The notes under the pieces were generated by a model. That model was not told where the DNA came from. It was given only the letters and a program-made list of their open reading frames with translations, and did not search any database. The position numbers were made by a program, and so were the translations under genes. DNA of 64,000 nucleotides, from contig NZ_FORN01000007.1 in NCBI RefSeq assembly GCF_900114015.1, forward strand, positions 64,001-128,000, given 5' to 3'. Position 1 is the stretch's first letter; each line of letters starts with the position of its first letter. The DNA comes from Caulobacter sp. UNC279MFTsu5.1. Lineage in GTDB: Bacteria > Pseudomonadota > Alphaproteobacteria > Caulobacterales > Caulobacteraceae. This document shows positions 18,046 through 27,652 of this stretch, one piece after another.

Positions 18046-18149
18046 CCCTCGCCCGCGAAAACGGGCTTGCCAGGGCGGCCCGCGACTGATTGCCTCTCCG
18101 CCCGGCGCGACCCCGCAACGAGGCGGGTTCCGCCGGCAACGAGGCCGGC

Positions 18150-18593
18150 ATGAGCGCAACCGAGACATCCCCCACCATCCCGATCTTCCTGGACGAGGAC
18201 AGCGAAGCCGCCCTGGCGGCGGCTCTGCCGGCCCTGCTGGCGCGGTCCTACGCTCGCTATTCCAACTTCACGGTGGCCGCCGCGGTGATCGACGCGGACG
18301 GCCGGGCGCACCTGGGAGTCAATGTCGAGAACGCCGCCTATCCGTCCGGCACCTGCGCCGAGCAGACGGCGATCGGGGCGATGGTCACGGCCGGCGGGCG
18401 CGGCATCGCCCGGGTGCTGATCGCCGCCGGCTCCGGCGGCGTGGTCCAGCCCTGCGGAGCCTGCCGCCAGCGCATCGCCGAGTTCGCCGCCGACGCCTGC
18501 GAGATCGTCTCGGTCCAGGACGGCAAGGTCACCCGCCGCACGCCGTTCTGGAGCCTGCTGCCGGACTCGTTCGGCCCACGGGACCTGGATTAG
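18150..18593 (+). CDS. cdd: Cytidine deaminase
   Basis: A 147-aa homotetrameric-type cytidine deaminase for pyrimidine salvage. Zinc and catalytic residues are in NVENAAYPSGTCAEQTAIGA (about residues 56-75, CAE motif) and PCGACRQRIAEF near residue 101. The usual N-terminal YARYSNFTVAAAV is present. The frame is open 60 bases upstream but the internal ATG gives the expected length. Confidence 0.95.
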   Translation: MSATETSPTIPIFLDEDSEAALAAALPALLARSYARYSNFTVAAAVIDADGRAHLGVNVENAAYPSGTCAEQTAIGAMVTAGGRGIARVLIAAGSGGVVQPCGACRQRIAEFAADACEIVSVQDGKVTRRTPFWSLLPDSFGPRDLD

Positions 18594-18601
18594 CGGCCAC
18601 G

Positions 18602-18628
18602 AAAAAGGGGCGGCTCGAAAGCCGCCCC
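18602..18628 (-). terminator. Terminator between cdd and the S9 peptidase gene
   Basis: Stem GGGGCGGCT / AGCCGCCCC with a 4-nt loop. The minus strand continues into five T residues, so it mainly serves the S9 peptidase gene. Confidence 0.85.
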
Positions 18629-18649
18629 CTGGGTCGCCGCGAAGGTCGA

Positions 18650-20689
18650 TCAGAGGCCGCCGGGGCCGCAGTCGGTCTTCAGGTACTTTTCGATCTCGAC
18701 CAGCTGGGTCTCCAGCATCTCCGGGGTCATGAAGATGTACTGGTGGCCCATGTCCTTGATTTCCAGGTACTTGTAGGTCTTGCCGGCCGCCTTGAGGGCC
18801 CCGACGAAGCGGCGGGATTCCTCGACCTCGACCGTCTGGTCGCGATCGCCGTGATAGACGAAGATCGGGATCGAGACGTTCTTGGCGTTGGGCAGGGGGT
18901 CCAGGCCGTCGATGGTCGGCCGCTGGTATTCGCGCAGGAAGCGGTCGTTGTAGGTCTCGCCCTGGAAGCGCTTGATCTCGGCCACGCCGGCCCCGGCGAT
19001 CGAGCACTGGTACAGGCCGTTGGGCCGGATGGCGGCGGCGAAGGCCGCATAGCCGCCGTAGGAATAGCCGAACAGGGCGATGCGGTCCGGCGCGGCCAGC
19101 TTCTGGTCGATCAGGTACTTGGCCGCGTCGTCGTTGTCGTCCTGCATGGCCATGCCCCATTGGGCGTCGCCGGCCCGGGCCAGCTTGGAGCCCCAGCCCT
19201 CCGACCCGCGGAACTGCGGCTGGATCACCACATAGCCGCGCGCGGTGAAGTACTTGGTCCAGCCCGAGACGTCCCAGTCCAGCGCGTCGCGGGCCGAGGG
19301 GCCGCCGTGCGGCAGGACGATGGCCGGGTAGGGACCGGGGCCGTAGACGTCCTTGGGCGGGGTGTGCAGGAAGGCGGGGATCATCAGGCCGTCGCGGGCG
19401 GCGTACTGCACCAGCCGCGACTCGCCCAGCGTGGCGGGATTGATCTGCGGGCGCGACTTGCCCAGCAGGGTCAGCTTGCTGCCGTCGGTCAGCAGGTAAT
19501 ATTCCGGCGGCAGGTTGGGGCCGGACTTGCGGACCAGGATGTACTTCTTGTCCTTGGACCAGTCGGTGATCTGGGCCCCGGCGCCGTCCGGGTAGCTGAA
19601 CTTGGCCGGGGGCGCGCCGCCGCCCGGGTCGGTCCATTGCAGGGTGGTGTTCTGGACCCCTAGGGCCGCGGGCAGGCTCTTGGCGGCCGCCGCCAGGATC
19701 GGATCGACCCAGTAGTCGCGGACCGTGTCGGCCTCGTAGCTGAAGCCCAGCACCTTGCCGTCGTCGTCGAGGATCGGCCCGCCGGCGTCGAACAGTTTGA
19801 TCTCGAAGGCCGGCTCGATGATCTTGCGCTGCTGGATGTCGTAGACATAGACGCCGGTCTTGTCGGCGCCGTTCTGGCGGACATTGACGTAGACGATGTT
19901 GGGATCGTCGCTGAAGCCGACCACCGTCGTCAGGTTGCGGTCCTTGGCGTAGGAACGGAAGTGTTCGACCCAGTCGCCGGTCTTCGGGTCGCGGATCTGC
20001 TGGGCGACATAGACCTTGCCGTTGTCGAAATCGACCTTCTGGCGGGCGCGCAGCTCGCCGGTGTGGTCGGGCTCCAGGCCGCCGAACCGGTCCGAGCCGC
20101 GGGTCACGCGATCGGCGCCGCCGTCGTAGAGATCGACCTTGTAGACGTCGCCCGCGCCGTTGGCGCCGGTGTTGAGCACCAGGATGTGCTTGGGGTCGTT
20201 GGGCAGCCGGCTCAGGATCGACGGGTTGCTGACGGCTTGCATCAGCTCCTCGTAGTCGCTCTTGCCGCGGTTCTCCGGCAGGGCCGAGGTCCACTTCGAA
20301 CCCTGCAGGTCGGTGATGTAGACCTTCTGCAGGTGGGCCTTGGTCGCGCCGAAGGTCCACAACTGCTGAGCCACGACCGCCAGACGGTCGTCCTTGACGA
20401 AGTTCACCGCCATCAGCTGCATCTTGGACGCGCCCAGGATGGTCGGGGCCTTGTCGGGATTGGCGGTTTCCCAGATGGCGATGACCTTGGTCACGCCGTC
20501 CTGCGAGACCAGACCGGCGATATGCTTGCCGTCCGGCGAGATGCTGACGTCGTCGATCTGGGCGTTGCGGGCGAAGTCATGGGCGGTCGGCGCGGTCGCC
20601 GGGGCCGGGGCCGGCGCCTGCGCGAGGGCCGGGGCGGTCGCCAAGGCCAAGGTGGCGCCCGTAAGCAATCCAAGGTTGCGTAAAAACAT
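18650..20689 (-). CDS. Secreted S9-family (prolyl oligopeptidase-like) peptidase
   Basis: A 679-aa serine peptidase with a signal peptide (residues 1-24, ending LAQA) and an Ala/Pro linker. The N-terminal half is a beta-propeller with repeated ISPDGKHIAGL-type blades. The C-terminal alpha/beta hydrolase domain has the nucleophile GYSYGGYAAF near residue 535, Asp in VYHGDRDQTVEVEESR and His in KDMGHQYIF. The ATG chosen has GGAG 8 bases upstream; an earlier in-frame ATG adds 27 residues ahead of the signal. Divergent from a TonB-dependent receptor, suggesting peptide use. Confidence 0.93.
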   Translation of the reverse strand: MFLRNLGLLTGATLALATAPALAQAPAPAPATAPTAHDFARNAQIDDVSISPDGKHIAGLVSQDGVTKVIAIWETANPDKAPTILGASKMQLMAVNFVKDDRLAVVAQQLWTFGATKAHLQKVYITDLQGSKWTSALPENRGKSDYEELMQAVSNPSILSRLPNDPKHILVLNTGANGAGDVYKVDLYDGGADRVTRGSDRFGGLEPDHTGELRARQKVDFDNGKVYVAQQIRDPKTGDWVEHFRSYAKDRNLTTVVGFSDDPNIVYVNVRQNGADKTGVYVYDIQQRKIIEPAFEIKLFDAGGPILDDDGKVLGFSYEADTVRDYWVDPILAAAAKSLPAALGVQNTTLQWTDPGGGAPPAKFSYPDGAGAQITDWSKDKKYILVRKSGPNLPPEYYLLTDGSKLTLLGKSRPQINPATLGESRLVQYAARDGLMIPAFLHTPPKDVYGPGPYPAIVLPHGGPSARDALDWDVSGWTKYFTARGYVVIQPQFRGSEGWGSKLARAGDAQWGMAMQDDNDDAAKYLIDQKLAAPDRIALFGYSYGGYAAFAAAIRPNGLYQCSIAGAGVAEIKRFQGETYNDRFLREYQRPTIDGLDPLPNAKNVSIPIFVYHGDRDQTVEVEESRRFVGALKAAGKTYKYLEIKDMGHQYIFMTPEMLETQLVEIEKYLKTDCGPGGL

Positions 20690-21043
20690 CGTTACTCCAA
20701 ATCCCCGCGTTGGATAAACATTGCCATTTGTAAGAGCGTGCTTACTCCGCGCCGGCCCCATTTCCGACACGCTCGACGAACGGCTTCAAGGCGCTCAATT
20801 CCACAATCTATCCAGTTTGCGGACGACTCCAACCCAGCGCGAGCGCCTGAGCCGCCGATGAAAGCGGCGCCCTGAACCCTTCGTGGCGATACTGTGACCA
20901 GATTGTAACGCCGGTCGCCATAAGTTTCTGGATCCGCTTCTTATCGTTGAGCCGGCTCCCGAAGGTGAATAGCGTCCGTCGCAATCGGGGTCGGCGCAAT
21001 TTTTTGGTCGCGCCCCGCTGTGAATTATTTGGCAGGGGACCAT
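20690..21043. other. Divergent intergenic region, S9 peptidase / TonB receptor
   Basis: A 354-bp gap of lower GC content than the flanking genes, holding the promoters of both divergent genes. A weak -35/-10-like pair for the receptor is TTGAGC (20947) and TAGCGT (20970), 17 bases apart. No riboswitch, operator palindrome or small gene was recognised. Confidence 0.4.
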
Positions 21044-23965
21044 ATGCTCGACCGCAAGCTTTTGCTCACCACTTCAATCTTGGCGGGCGTCATCGCCCTT
21101 GCCGCCGCGCCCGTGGCCGCCCTGGCCCAGGACACGGCGCCCGCCGCCAAGGCGGCGTCGGCCGACACCGAGGTCGAAGCGCTGGTCGTGACCGGGTCGC
21201 GCATCAAGCGCACCGAATACACCAGCGCCTCGCCGATCCAGGTGATCACCTCGGAACAGTCGACCCTGCAGGGACTGGTCGACACAGGCGACATTCTGCA
21301 GAAGTCGTCGGCGGCCAGCGGTTCGTTCCAGTCGAACAACCTGCTGACCGGCTACGTCATCACCGGCGGCGAGAACATCAGCAGCGTTTCGTTGCGCGGC
21401 CTGGGCGCCAACCGCACGCTGGTCCTGCTGAACGGCCGTCGCCTGGCCCCGGCCGGCCAGGGCGGCACGGTCGGCCCGGTCGACCTGAACGTCCTGCCGT
21501 CGTCGATCATTGACCGCACCGAAATCCTCAAGGACGGCGCCTCGTCGATCTACGGCTCGGACGCCGTGGCTGGCGTCGTCAACATCATGACCAAGAAGGA
21601 TTTCGACGGCGTCGAAATGAACGTCTACGGCGCGGTGCCGACCCGCGGCGAGGGTGAGACCTATCGCTTCTCGGCTACGGCCGGGAAGGTGTTCGACAAG
21701 GGCTACATCAACATCACGGGCGACTACAACGAGCAGAAGGCCCTGAAGGTCAAGGACCGCAAATACACGTCCTGCGCCGAAGACTACCGCTTCGACGCCT
21801 CGACCGGCGCCCGCGCCGACTTCATCGATCCGAAGACTGGCCACTACAAGTGCTTCAACGCCATCAACAATAGCTGGCAGGCGGCCGACCTGTTCGGCGG
21901 TGTGTTCCAGTGGGATCCGACCCTGGCCAACGCCCCTCCCGGCGGCTACCCGGCGGCCGGTCTGACCACCCGCGCGTTCCTGCCCAACTGGGTGCGCGCA
22001 GCCCGCGCCGGCCAGCCGGCGACCTACCCCTACGCCAACTACGACAGCCCCGCCTATCAGAACGCCGATGCGATCTCGCCGATCAAGCGCGGCACGATCT
22101 ATGTGACGGGCAGCTACGACATCACGCCCAATGTCGAAGCCTATGGCGAACTGCTGCTGAACCGCCGCAAGTCGTCGGGCACCAGCATCATGTACCTGTT
22201 CGAAACCGTGTCGGGCGACAACCCCGCCAACTCGGTGGCCGCGGGCCTGCAGGCCGGCGGCGCGTCGGGCGACGCCATTCCGTTGATCCTGCTGCCGCAC
22301 AAGCAGTCGGAAACCATCGACTACGGCCGCATCGTCGGCGGCCTGAAGGGCACGATCAACGGCGGCGGTTTCCTGAACAACTGGGACTGGGACATCTACG
22401 GCCAGTACGGCAAGTCCGACGCCAAATACACCAGCGACTTCATCTACCAGGACCGCGTCTTCGCCACCACCGGCGGCAGCGGCCTGGCCTGCGACCCGTC
22501 CGAGATCACCATCTCCGGCGGCTCGTGCATGACCATCGACTATTTCGGCAAGGACATCCTGGCCGGCAACCTGACGCCCGCCCAACGGTCGTTCCTGATC
22601 GGCCAGGAAACCGGCACGACCAAGTACACCCAGTACTCGTTCGAAGGCTCGATCAGCGGCGACCTGTTCAACCTGCCGGCCGGCCCGGTGGGCGCGGCGT
22701 TCGGCGCGACCTACCGTAAGGACAAGCTGGACGACACTCCCGGCTTCAACGCCCAGCACGCCAACTACTGGGGCTACAGCACCGCGGGCCGCACGGCCGG
22801 CAGCGACGACGTGAAGGAAATCTACGGCGAACTGGCCATCCCGGTCTTCAAGGACCTGCCGATGGTCGAGAAGCTGGATCTCAGCCTGTCGGGCCGTTAC
22901 ACCGACTACAAGAGCTACGGTTCGGACGAGACCTACAAGGTCGGCCTGAACTGGCAGCTGTCGTCGTCCTTCCGGATCCGTTCGGCCTACGGCACCTCGT
23001 TCCGCGCCCCGGCGCTGTACGAGCTGTACCTGGCCGACCAAACCTCGTTCTTCAACGGCGTGGACCCCTGCGAGCGCTGGGGCACCACCCAGGCGAACAA
23101 CCCCCGTGTCCAGACCAACTGCGCGGCGGCCGGCATCCCGGACGACTACACCGCCCCGTCCACCCCGCAGGTCAGCACCGGCGGCGGCCTGGGCCGTCTG
23201 AAGGCCGAAACCTCCAAGGCCACCACGTTCGGCGTCATCTGGACCCCGAGCTTCATGGACCTGAGCGTGGCGCTCGACTACTTCGACATCACCGTCAACA
23301 ACGAAGTCGCGGTGTTCGGCGCCAGCAACATCCTGGCTTCCTGCTACGGCGGCACCACCTTCCCGAACGACTTCTGCACCTTGTTCAATCGTGACCCGGT
23401 CACCCACGACATCTCGGTCATCAACGACAACTACCTGAACGTCGCCAGCCAGAAGAACCGCGGTCTGGACCTCAACACCCGCTATCAGCACGAGTTCACG
23501 GCCGGAAAACTGACGATCGACGGCCAGTTCACCTGGCAGTTCGAGGACGTCACCAACCTGCTGGAAGGCGGCATCCCCGACGACCACAACGGCGAGACCA
23601 CCGAGCCGGACTTCACCGGCGTGATCAACACCCGCTTCGATCACGACGACTGGACCATCAACTGGGCGGTCGACATGTACGGCAAGGCCTCGGACACCGA
23701 GCTCCTGGTCGATGGCGACACCCGCTTCAGCAGCCGGTACAACAAGACGCTGTACTCCAAGCAGTATACGGAGTTCACGGCCTATCACTCGCTGACCGTG
23801 CGCAAGAAGTTCGACAAGCTGACGCTCCAGCTGGGCGTCCTGAACCTCTTCGACGAACTGCCGCCGGCGCAGTCGGCGGGCCAGTTCCGGATCGGCACCT
23901 CGGCGCTGAACGCCTACGACCTGCGCGGTCGCCGGGTGATGTTCGAAGTCACCAAGCGCTGGTAG
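21044..23965 (+). CDS. TonB-dependent outer-membrane receptor
   Basis: A 973-aa receptor with a signal peptide (ending ALAQD near residue 30), a TonB-box-like segment EVEALVVTGSRIKR, a plug domain (about residues 55-190; VSLRGLGANRTLVLLNGRRL is characteristic) and a 22-strand barrel. The C-terminus ends in an aromatic residue (VTKRW), as expected for outer-membrane insertion. The last strands include QLGVLNLFDELPP. It belongs to the long Oar-like/carbohydrate-or-peptide receptor type. The ligand is unknown; the divergent S9 peptidase suggests peptides. AGGGGA precedes the ATG. Confidence 0.95.
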   Translation: MLDRKLLLTTSILAGVIALAAAPVAALAQDTAPAAKAASADTEVEALVVTGSRIKRTEYTSASPIQVITSEQSTLQGLVDTGDILQKSSAASGSFQSNNLLTGYVITGGENISSVSLRGLGANRTLVLLNGRRLAPAGQGGTVGPVDLNVLPSSIIDRTEILKDGASSIYGSDAVAGVVNIMTKKDFDGVEMNVYGAVPTRGEGETYRFSATAGKVFDKGYINITGDYNEQKALKVKDRKYTSCAEDYRFDASTGARADFIDPKTGHYKCFNAINNSWQAADLFGGVFQWDPTLANAPPGGYPAAGLTTRAFLPNWVRAARAGQPATYPYANYDSPAYQNADAISPIKRGTIYVTGSYDITPNVEAYGELLLNRRKSSGTSIMYLFETVSGDNPANSVAAGLQAGGASGDAIPLILLPHKQSETIDYGRIVGGLKGTINGGGFLNNWDWDIYGQYGKSDAKYTSDFIYQDRVFATTGGSGLACDPSEITISGGSCMTIDYFGKDILAGNLTPAQRSFLIGQETGTTKYTQYSFEGSISGDLFNLPAGPVGAAFGATYRKDKLDDTPGFNAQHANYWGYSTAGRTAGSDDVKEIYGELAIPVFKDLPMVEKLDLSLSGRYTDYKSYGSDETYKVGLNWQLSSSFRIRSAYGTSFRAPALYELYLADQTSFFNGVDPCERWGTTQANNPRVQTNCAAAGIPDDYTAPSTPQVSTGGGLGRLKAETSKATTFGVIWTPSFMDLSVALDYFDITVNNEVAVFGASNILASCYGGTTFPNDFCTLFNRDPVTHDISVINDNYLNVASQKNRGLDLNTRYQHEFTAGKLTIDGQFTWQFEDVTNLLEGGIPDDHNGETTEPDFTGVINTRFDHDDWTINWAVDMYGKASDTELLVDGDTRFSSRYNKTLYSKQYTEFTAYHSLTVRKKFDKLTLQLGVLNLFDELPPAQSAGQFRIGTSALNAYDLRGRRVMFEVTKRW

Positions 23966-24036
23966 CGCCTGCGGCCCGTGTCGCCGGTCCTTCCGACGAT
24001 ACGGGCCAAGGCCGTCTTCCGGACACGGGACAAAAA

Positions 24037-24071
24037 GAAGAGCGGCGGGACGTGTCCCGCCGCTCTTTTTT
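24037..24071 (+). terminator. Terminator after the TonB receptor
   Basis: Stem GAGCGGCGGGA / TCCCGCCGCTC with a CGTG loop, followed by six T residues on the plus strand and A-rich sequence before it, so it may act in both directions for the convergent response regulator. Confidence 0.88.
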
Positions 24072-24108
24072 ATCGAGCCCTGTTTCGAGCCGCGGCGATG
24101 CGGCGGCT

Positions 24109-24477
24109 TCAGGCCAGTTGCGCGGCCAGGCCTTCCAGCACCTTGCGCAGGTCGGCTTCGCGGAACGGCTTCTGCAGCACGGTCGCGCCCTTATGGCCTT
24201 CCGACAGGCCCGCCTCGCCATAGCCGCTGGCGAAGGCGAACGGCACGCCGCGTTCCTTCAGGGCGTCGGCGACCGGGAAGATCGGGCGTCCGCCCAGATT
24301 GACGTCCAGCAGCGCGGCGTCGATGTCGGCGCCGCCGGCCAGGCGCAGGGCCTCTTCCAGCTCGGCGGCGGGACCGACGACGACGCAGCCGAGATCGCTG
24401 AGCATGTCCTCCACCAGCATGGAGACCAGCGCCTCGTCTTCGACCACCAGGACCTTAAGGGCGGCGAGGGTCTTCAT
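24109..24477 (-). CDS. Single-domain response regulator
   Basis: A 122-aa receiver domain with no output domain. Acidic pocket VVEDEA (residues 11-16), phospho-acceptor Asp in ALLDVNLGG near residue 60, and conserved Lys in LQKPF near residue 106. The gene starts 3 bases after the stop of the HWE kinase, so the two form a pair. Similar single-domain regulators next to HWE kinases act as phosphate sinks or feedback elements, for example LovR with LovK; that role is inference here. Confidence 0.92.
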   Translation of the reverse strand: MKTLAALKVLVVEDEALVSMLVEDMLSDLGCVVVGPAAELEEALRLAGGADIDAALLDVNLGGRPIFPVADALKERGVPFAFASGYGEAGLSEGHKGATVLQKPFREADLRKVLEGLAAQLA

Positions 24478-24480
24478 TGT

Positions 24481-26103
24481 TCAAGGCTCCAGGGCACGGA
24501 TCGGCAACTTCATGGTGCAGGCGAGGCCAAGGCTATCATAGGCCAGTGCGACTTGTGCGGACAGTTCTCCCGCCAGGCCCTTTTCCAGCAGGCGCGCGCC
24601 GAACCCGTGGCGGCGGGGCGGGACCACCGGCGGGCCGCCGTGTTCGGTCCAGGTCAGGCGCAGGCGCGGGGCGTCGGCCGCGTCGGGCTCCGGCCCCCAG
24701 GCCACCCGCACCGCGCCGCCCGGGACCGACAGCGCGCCGTACTTCAGGGCGTTGGTCGCCAGTTCGTGGATGGCCATGCCCAGGGCCACCGTCGCCTTGG
24801 GGCTCAGCTGGACGTCGCGGGCGTAGTCGAAGGCGATGCGGTCGCGGGCGGCGAAGGCCTCCAGCTCGAAATCGAAGATCTCGCGCAGGCTGGCGCCTTC
24901 CCAGTTTTGCTGGGTCAGCAGGTCGTGGGTGTGCGACAGGGCCATGATCCGGCCCTCGAAGGCGTCGCGGAAGGCCGCCGGGGTGTCGGTGGTGCGCAGG
25001 GTCTGGCTGGCGATCGACTGCACCGAGACCAGGGTGTTCTTCACCCGGTGGTTCAGCTCGTTGACCAGCAGCTTCTGGCGCTCTTCCGCCCGCTTGCGCG
25101 CGGTGACGTCCAGCGACACGCCGGCCATCCGCCGGGCCCCGCCATGATCGCCGGTCTGGGCGGCGCGGCCCCGGGCGTGCACCCAGCGGATCTCGCCGCC
25201 CGGCGTGCGCACGCGGTACTCGATGTCGTAGTCGGCCCCGTGGCGGATGGCGGCCTCGATGGCGGCGATCATCCGCGGGCGGTCGTCTGGATCCACGGAG
25301 GCGACCAGGTCGTCGAACCCGAAGTCGTCGTCGGGTCCGCGGCCGTAATTGGCCTTGCAGATGTCCGAGGCCAGATAGGCGCGGGTCTCCACGTCCAGCT
25401 CCCACGCGCCCAGGCGGCCGGCCTCCAGGGCGAACTTCAGGCGCTCCTCGGCGTCGCGGCGCTGGGCCAGCTCCGCGTGAGCGGCGTCGTGGGTCCGCAC
25501 GGACTCGATCGCGACCGCCGCCTGGGCGGCCAGGCCGACCATCAGGCTCTCTGCGTGCGGGCCGAAGCGCGCCGGCTGGGGATGGCCGAAGAACAGGCCG
25601 CCCAGCACCGAGCCCTGGCGGGTGATCACCGGCACGGCCAGGTAGCTGCGGACCGGCAGATGGCCCTCGGGCATGCCGCGGTAAGGCGCGTTGCGGCCGT
25701 AGCGCGGGTCGCGGGTGATGTCGTCCGATCGCACCACGCCCGCGCCCTGGAAGGTGGGCGCGAAGACGGCGGTGCTGCGCGGCATAGGAAAGGCTTCGAA
25801 GGCCGAGCGCGGCGCGCCCGACAGGCTGTAGAGCATGAAGCTTTCGCCGGCCTCGCCGGCGACCTTGTAGAAGAACGCGCCGAACTGGGCCCCGGTCAGC
25901 TCGACTCCGCCGTCGACCACGGTCTGGACCAGAGTCTCGGCGTCGTGGCCGGCCCCGATGGCCTCGGCGATGCGGTTGAGGGCGCGCGACCGGCGCACCT
26001 CCTCGGCCAGAGCCGCCTCGGCGGCGGCGAGGCGCGCGACAAGGTCGTCGGCCTCGTCTTCCTCGGCGCGGCTGGTCGCCTTGGCCAAGCTGCTCACCCC
26101 CAC
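24481..26103 (-). CDS. GAF-PAS sensor histidine kinase, HWE family
   Basis: A 540-aa soluble kinase. Domains in order: a short coiled region, GAF (about residues 45-190), PAS (about 205-320, with LGAWELDVETRAYLASDICK), then the HWE kinase core. The phospho-acceptor region is VNELNHRVKNTLVSVQSIAS near residue 348, and the ATP-binding part has HELATNALKYGALS. GFGARLLEKGL near the end is the G2-like box. No membrane segment is seen, so it senses a cytoplasmic signal. First gene of the two-gene unit with the response regulator. Confidence 0.93.
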   Translation of the reverse strand: MGVSSLAKATSRAEEDEADDLVARLAAAEAALAEEVRRSRALNRIAEAIGAGHDAETLVQTVVDGGVELTGAQFGAFFYKVAGEAGESFMLYSLSGAPRSAFEAFPMPRSTAVFAPTFQGAGVVRSDDITRDPRYGRNAPYRGMPEGHLPVRSYLAVPVITRQGSVLGGLFFGHPQPARFGPHAESLMVGLAAQAAVAIESVRTHDAAHAELAQRRDAEERLKFALEAGRLGAWELDVETRAYLASDICKANYGRGPDDDFGFDDLVASVDPDDRPRMIAAIEAAIRHGADYDIEYRVRTPGGEIRWVHARGRAAQTGDHGGARRMAGVSLDVTARKRAEERQKLLVNELNHRVKNTLVSVQSIASQTLRTTDTPAAFRDAFEGRIMALSHTHDLLTQQNWEGASLREIFDFELEAFAARDRIAFDYARDVQLSPKATVALGMAIHELATNALKYGALSVPGGAVRVAWGPEPDAADAPRLRLTWTEHGGPPVVPPRRHGFGARLLEKGLAGELSAQVALAYDSLGLACTMKLPIRALEP

Positions 26104-26279
26104 TCGCCCCGGTCGCTCGTTTTTCCGAGCGCGGTCACAAACGCGTCGCCATGGTGATGGTTCCCCGCGCCGGCATACTGCGCCGGGTCGAGGCCGTCCT
26201 CAACCGATCGTCGCGCCAAATCGGCGTGCAAAGCGCGGTAAATCAGGCGGTTGCGTCGGCTGCCCGACGCAAGGCGCGG

Positions 26280-27566
26280 TCAGCGGGCGCTCTCGTCCAG
26301 CCGTCCGCTGATCCGCAGGCCGGTCACCTGGTTGCGCTGGCGGCGCAGCACCTGGAAGCGGTGGTGGTGGAAGATGAAGATCTGTCCGGGCTCGGGGATG
26401 GTTTGGGCCTCGTGGATCACCAGGCCGGCGATGGTCACCGCCTCGCCTTCAGGCAGCCGCCAGTCCATCGCCCGGTTGAGGTCGCGGACCGTGACGTGGC
26501 CGTCGACATGCACCGAGCCGTCGGCCTGGGGTCGCAGGCCCTCGACCTTGGTGTCGTGCTCGTCCTCGATCTCGCCGACGATCTCCTCGAGGATGTCCTC
26601 CAGGGTCACCAGGCCCTGCAGCGCGCCGTATTCGTCGACCACCAGGGCGAAGTGGCTGCGCCGCTTGAGGAAGGCGTTCAGCTGGTCCTTGAGGTTGGTG
26701 GTGTCGGGGATGAACCACGGCTCGCGCTGGATGGCGGCCACGTCGATGTCGTCGATCGCGCCGTTGGCGGCGGCCAGGGCGCGCAGCAGGTCGCGGGCGT
26801 GCAGCACGCCGACGATGTTGTCGGGGTTCTCTCGATAGAGCGGGATGCGGGTGTGCTGGGCCTCCAGCGCCTCGGCCACCAGCTCGCGGATCGGCAGGTC
26901 GGCGTCGATCAGGGTGATCGACTTGCGGTGGACCATGATCTCCGAGACGTCCATGTCCGACAGGTCCAGCACCCCGCCCAGCATCCGCCGGTCGCCGCTT
27001 TCGACCCCGCCTTCGGAGTGATGGTATTCGACCGCGCCGCGGATCTCCTCGTGGGCGGCCAGCACGTCGACCGCCATGTCCAGCTTGACCCCGAACAGCC
27101 GCAGCGTGCGCCGCACCACCCATTGGATGGCGTAGATGATCGGGCCGAACAATCGCACCACCAGCAGGGTCGGCCCCGACAGGAAGCGGGCCACGTCGTC
27201 GGACTTCAGGATCGCCAGGGTCTTGGGCAGCACCTCGGCGAACACCAGGACCAGCACGGTCATCGCCCCGGTCGCCGCCGCCACGCCCCAAGGGCCGGGG
27301 ATGGCGGCGGTCAGCACCTGGGTGGTCAGGGCCGAGGCCAGGATGTTGATCAGGTTGTTGCCCAGCAGCACCGCCCCGATCATCGTCTCCTGGTCGGCCA
27401 GCAGGGTGTTGACCCGCTTGGCCGGCCGGTCGCCCTCGCGCTCCAGCTGGTGCATGCGGGCCCGGGAGGCGGCGGTCAGCGAGGTCTCGGCGGCCGAAAA
27501 CAGCGCCGAGACGGCCAACAGGCCGATGATGATCGGCGCGAGGCCGAGGATGGCGGTCAGGATCAT
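26280..27566 (-). CDS. HlyC/CorC family membrane protein (CNNM-CBS)
   Basis: A 428-aa protein with a DUF21/CNNM membrane domain (three to four helices; SALFSAAETSLTAASRARMH near residue 20 and EVLPKTLAI near residue 110 are family marks), a CBS pair (about residues 205-325; VDEYGALQGLVTLEDILEEI) and a C-terminal CorC_HlyC domain. Members are linked to Mg2+/Co2+ efflux or resistance. Its haemolysin label is historical. It precedes, on the same strand, the tail of the genes aroK-aroB-VOC, an order I recall from related alphaproteobacteria. Confidence 0.92.
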   Translation of the reverse strand: MILTAILGLAPIIIGLLAVSALFSAAETSLTAASRARMHQLEREGDRPAKRVNTLLADQETMIGAVLLGNNLINILASALTTQVLTAAIPGPWGVAAATGAMTVLVLVFAEVLPKTLAILKSDDVARFLSGPTLLVVRLFGPIIYAIQWVVRRTLRLFGVKLDMAVDVLAAHEEIRGAVEYHHSEGGVESGDRRMLGGVLDLSDMDVSEIMVHRKSITLIDADLPIRELVAEALEAQHTRIPLYRENPDNIVGVLHARDLLRALAAANGAIDDIDVAAIQREPWFIPDTTNLKDQLNAFLKRRSHFALVVDEYGALQGLVTLEDILEEIVGEIEDEHDTKVEGLRPQADGSVHVDGHVTVRDLNRAMDWRLPEGEAVTIAGLVIHEAQTIPEPGQIFIFHHHRFQVLRRQRNQVTGLRISGRLDESAR

Positions 27567-27652
27567 GGATCCTTCTTACGCCACGTCCAGGCGATGCGGG
27601 AGGTCGGACGCCGCGAAGCTTGCGGCTTGCCGGGATCGGGGCGCCGAGGACC

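Noticed and set aside
21074..23788. 904-codon open frame antisense to the TonB receptor
   Set aside because: Low-complexity Val/Gly/Asp-rich translation with no family features; the plus-strand receptor is unambiguous.
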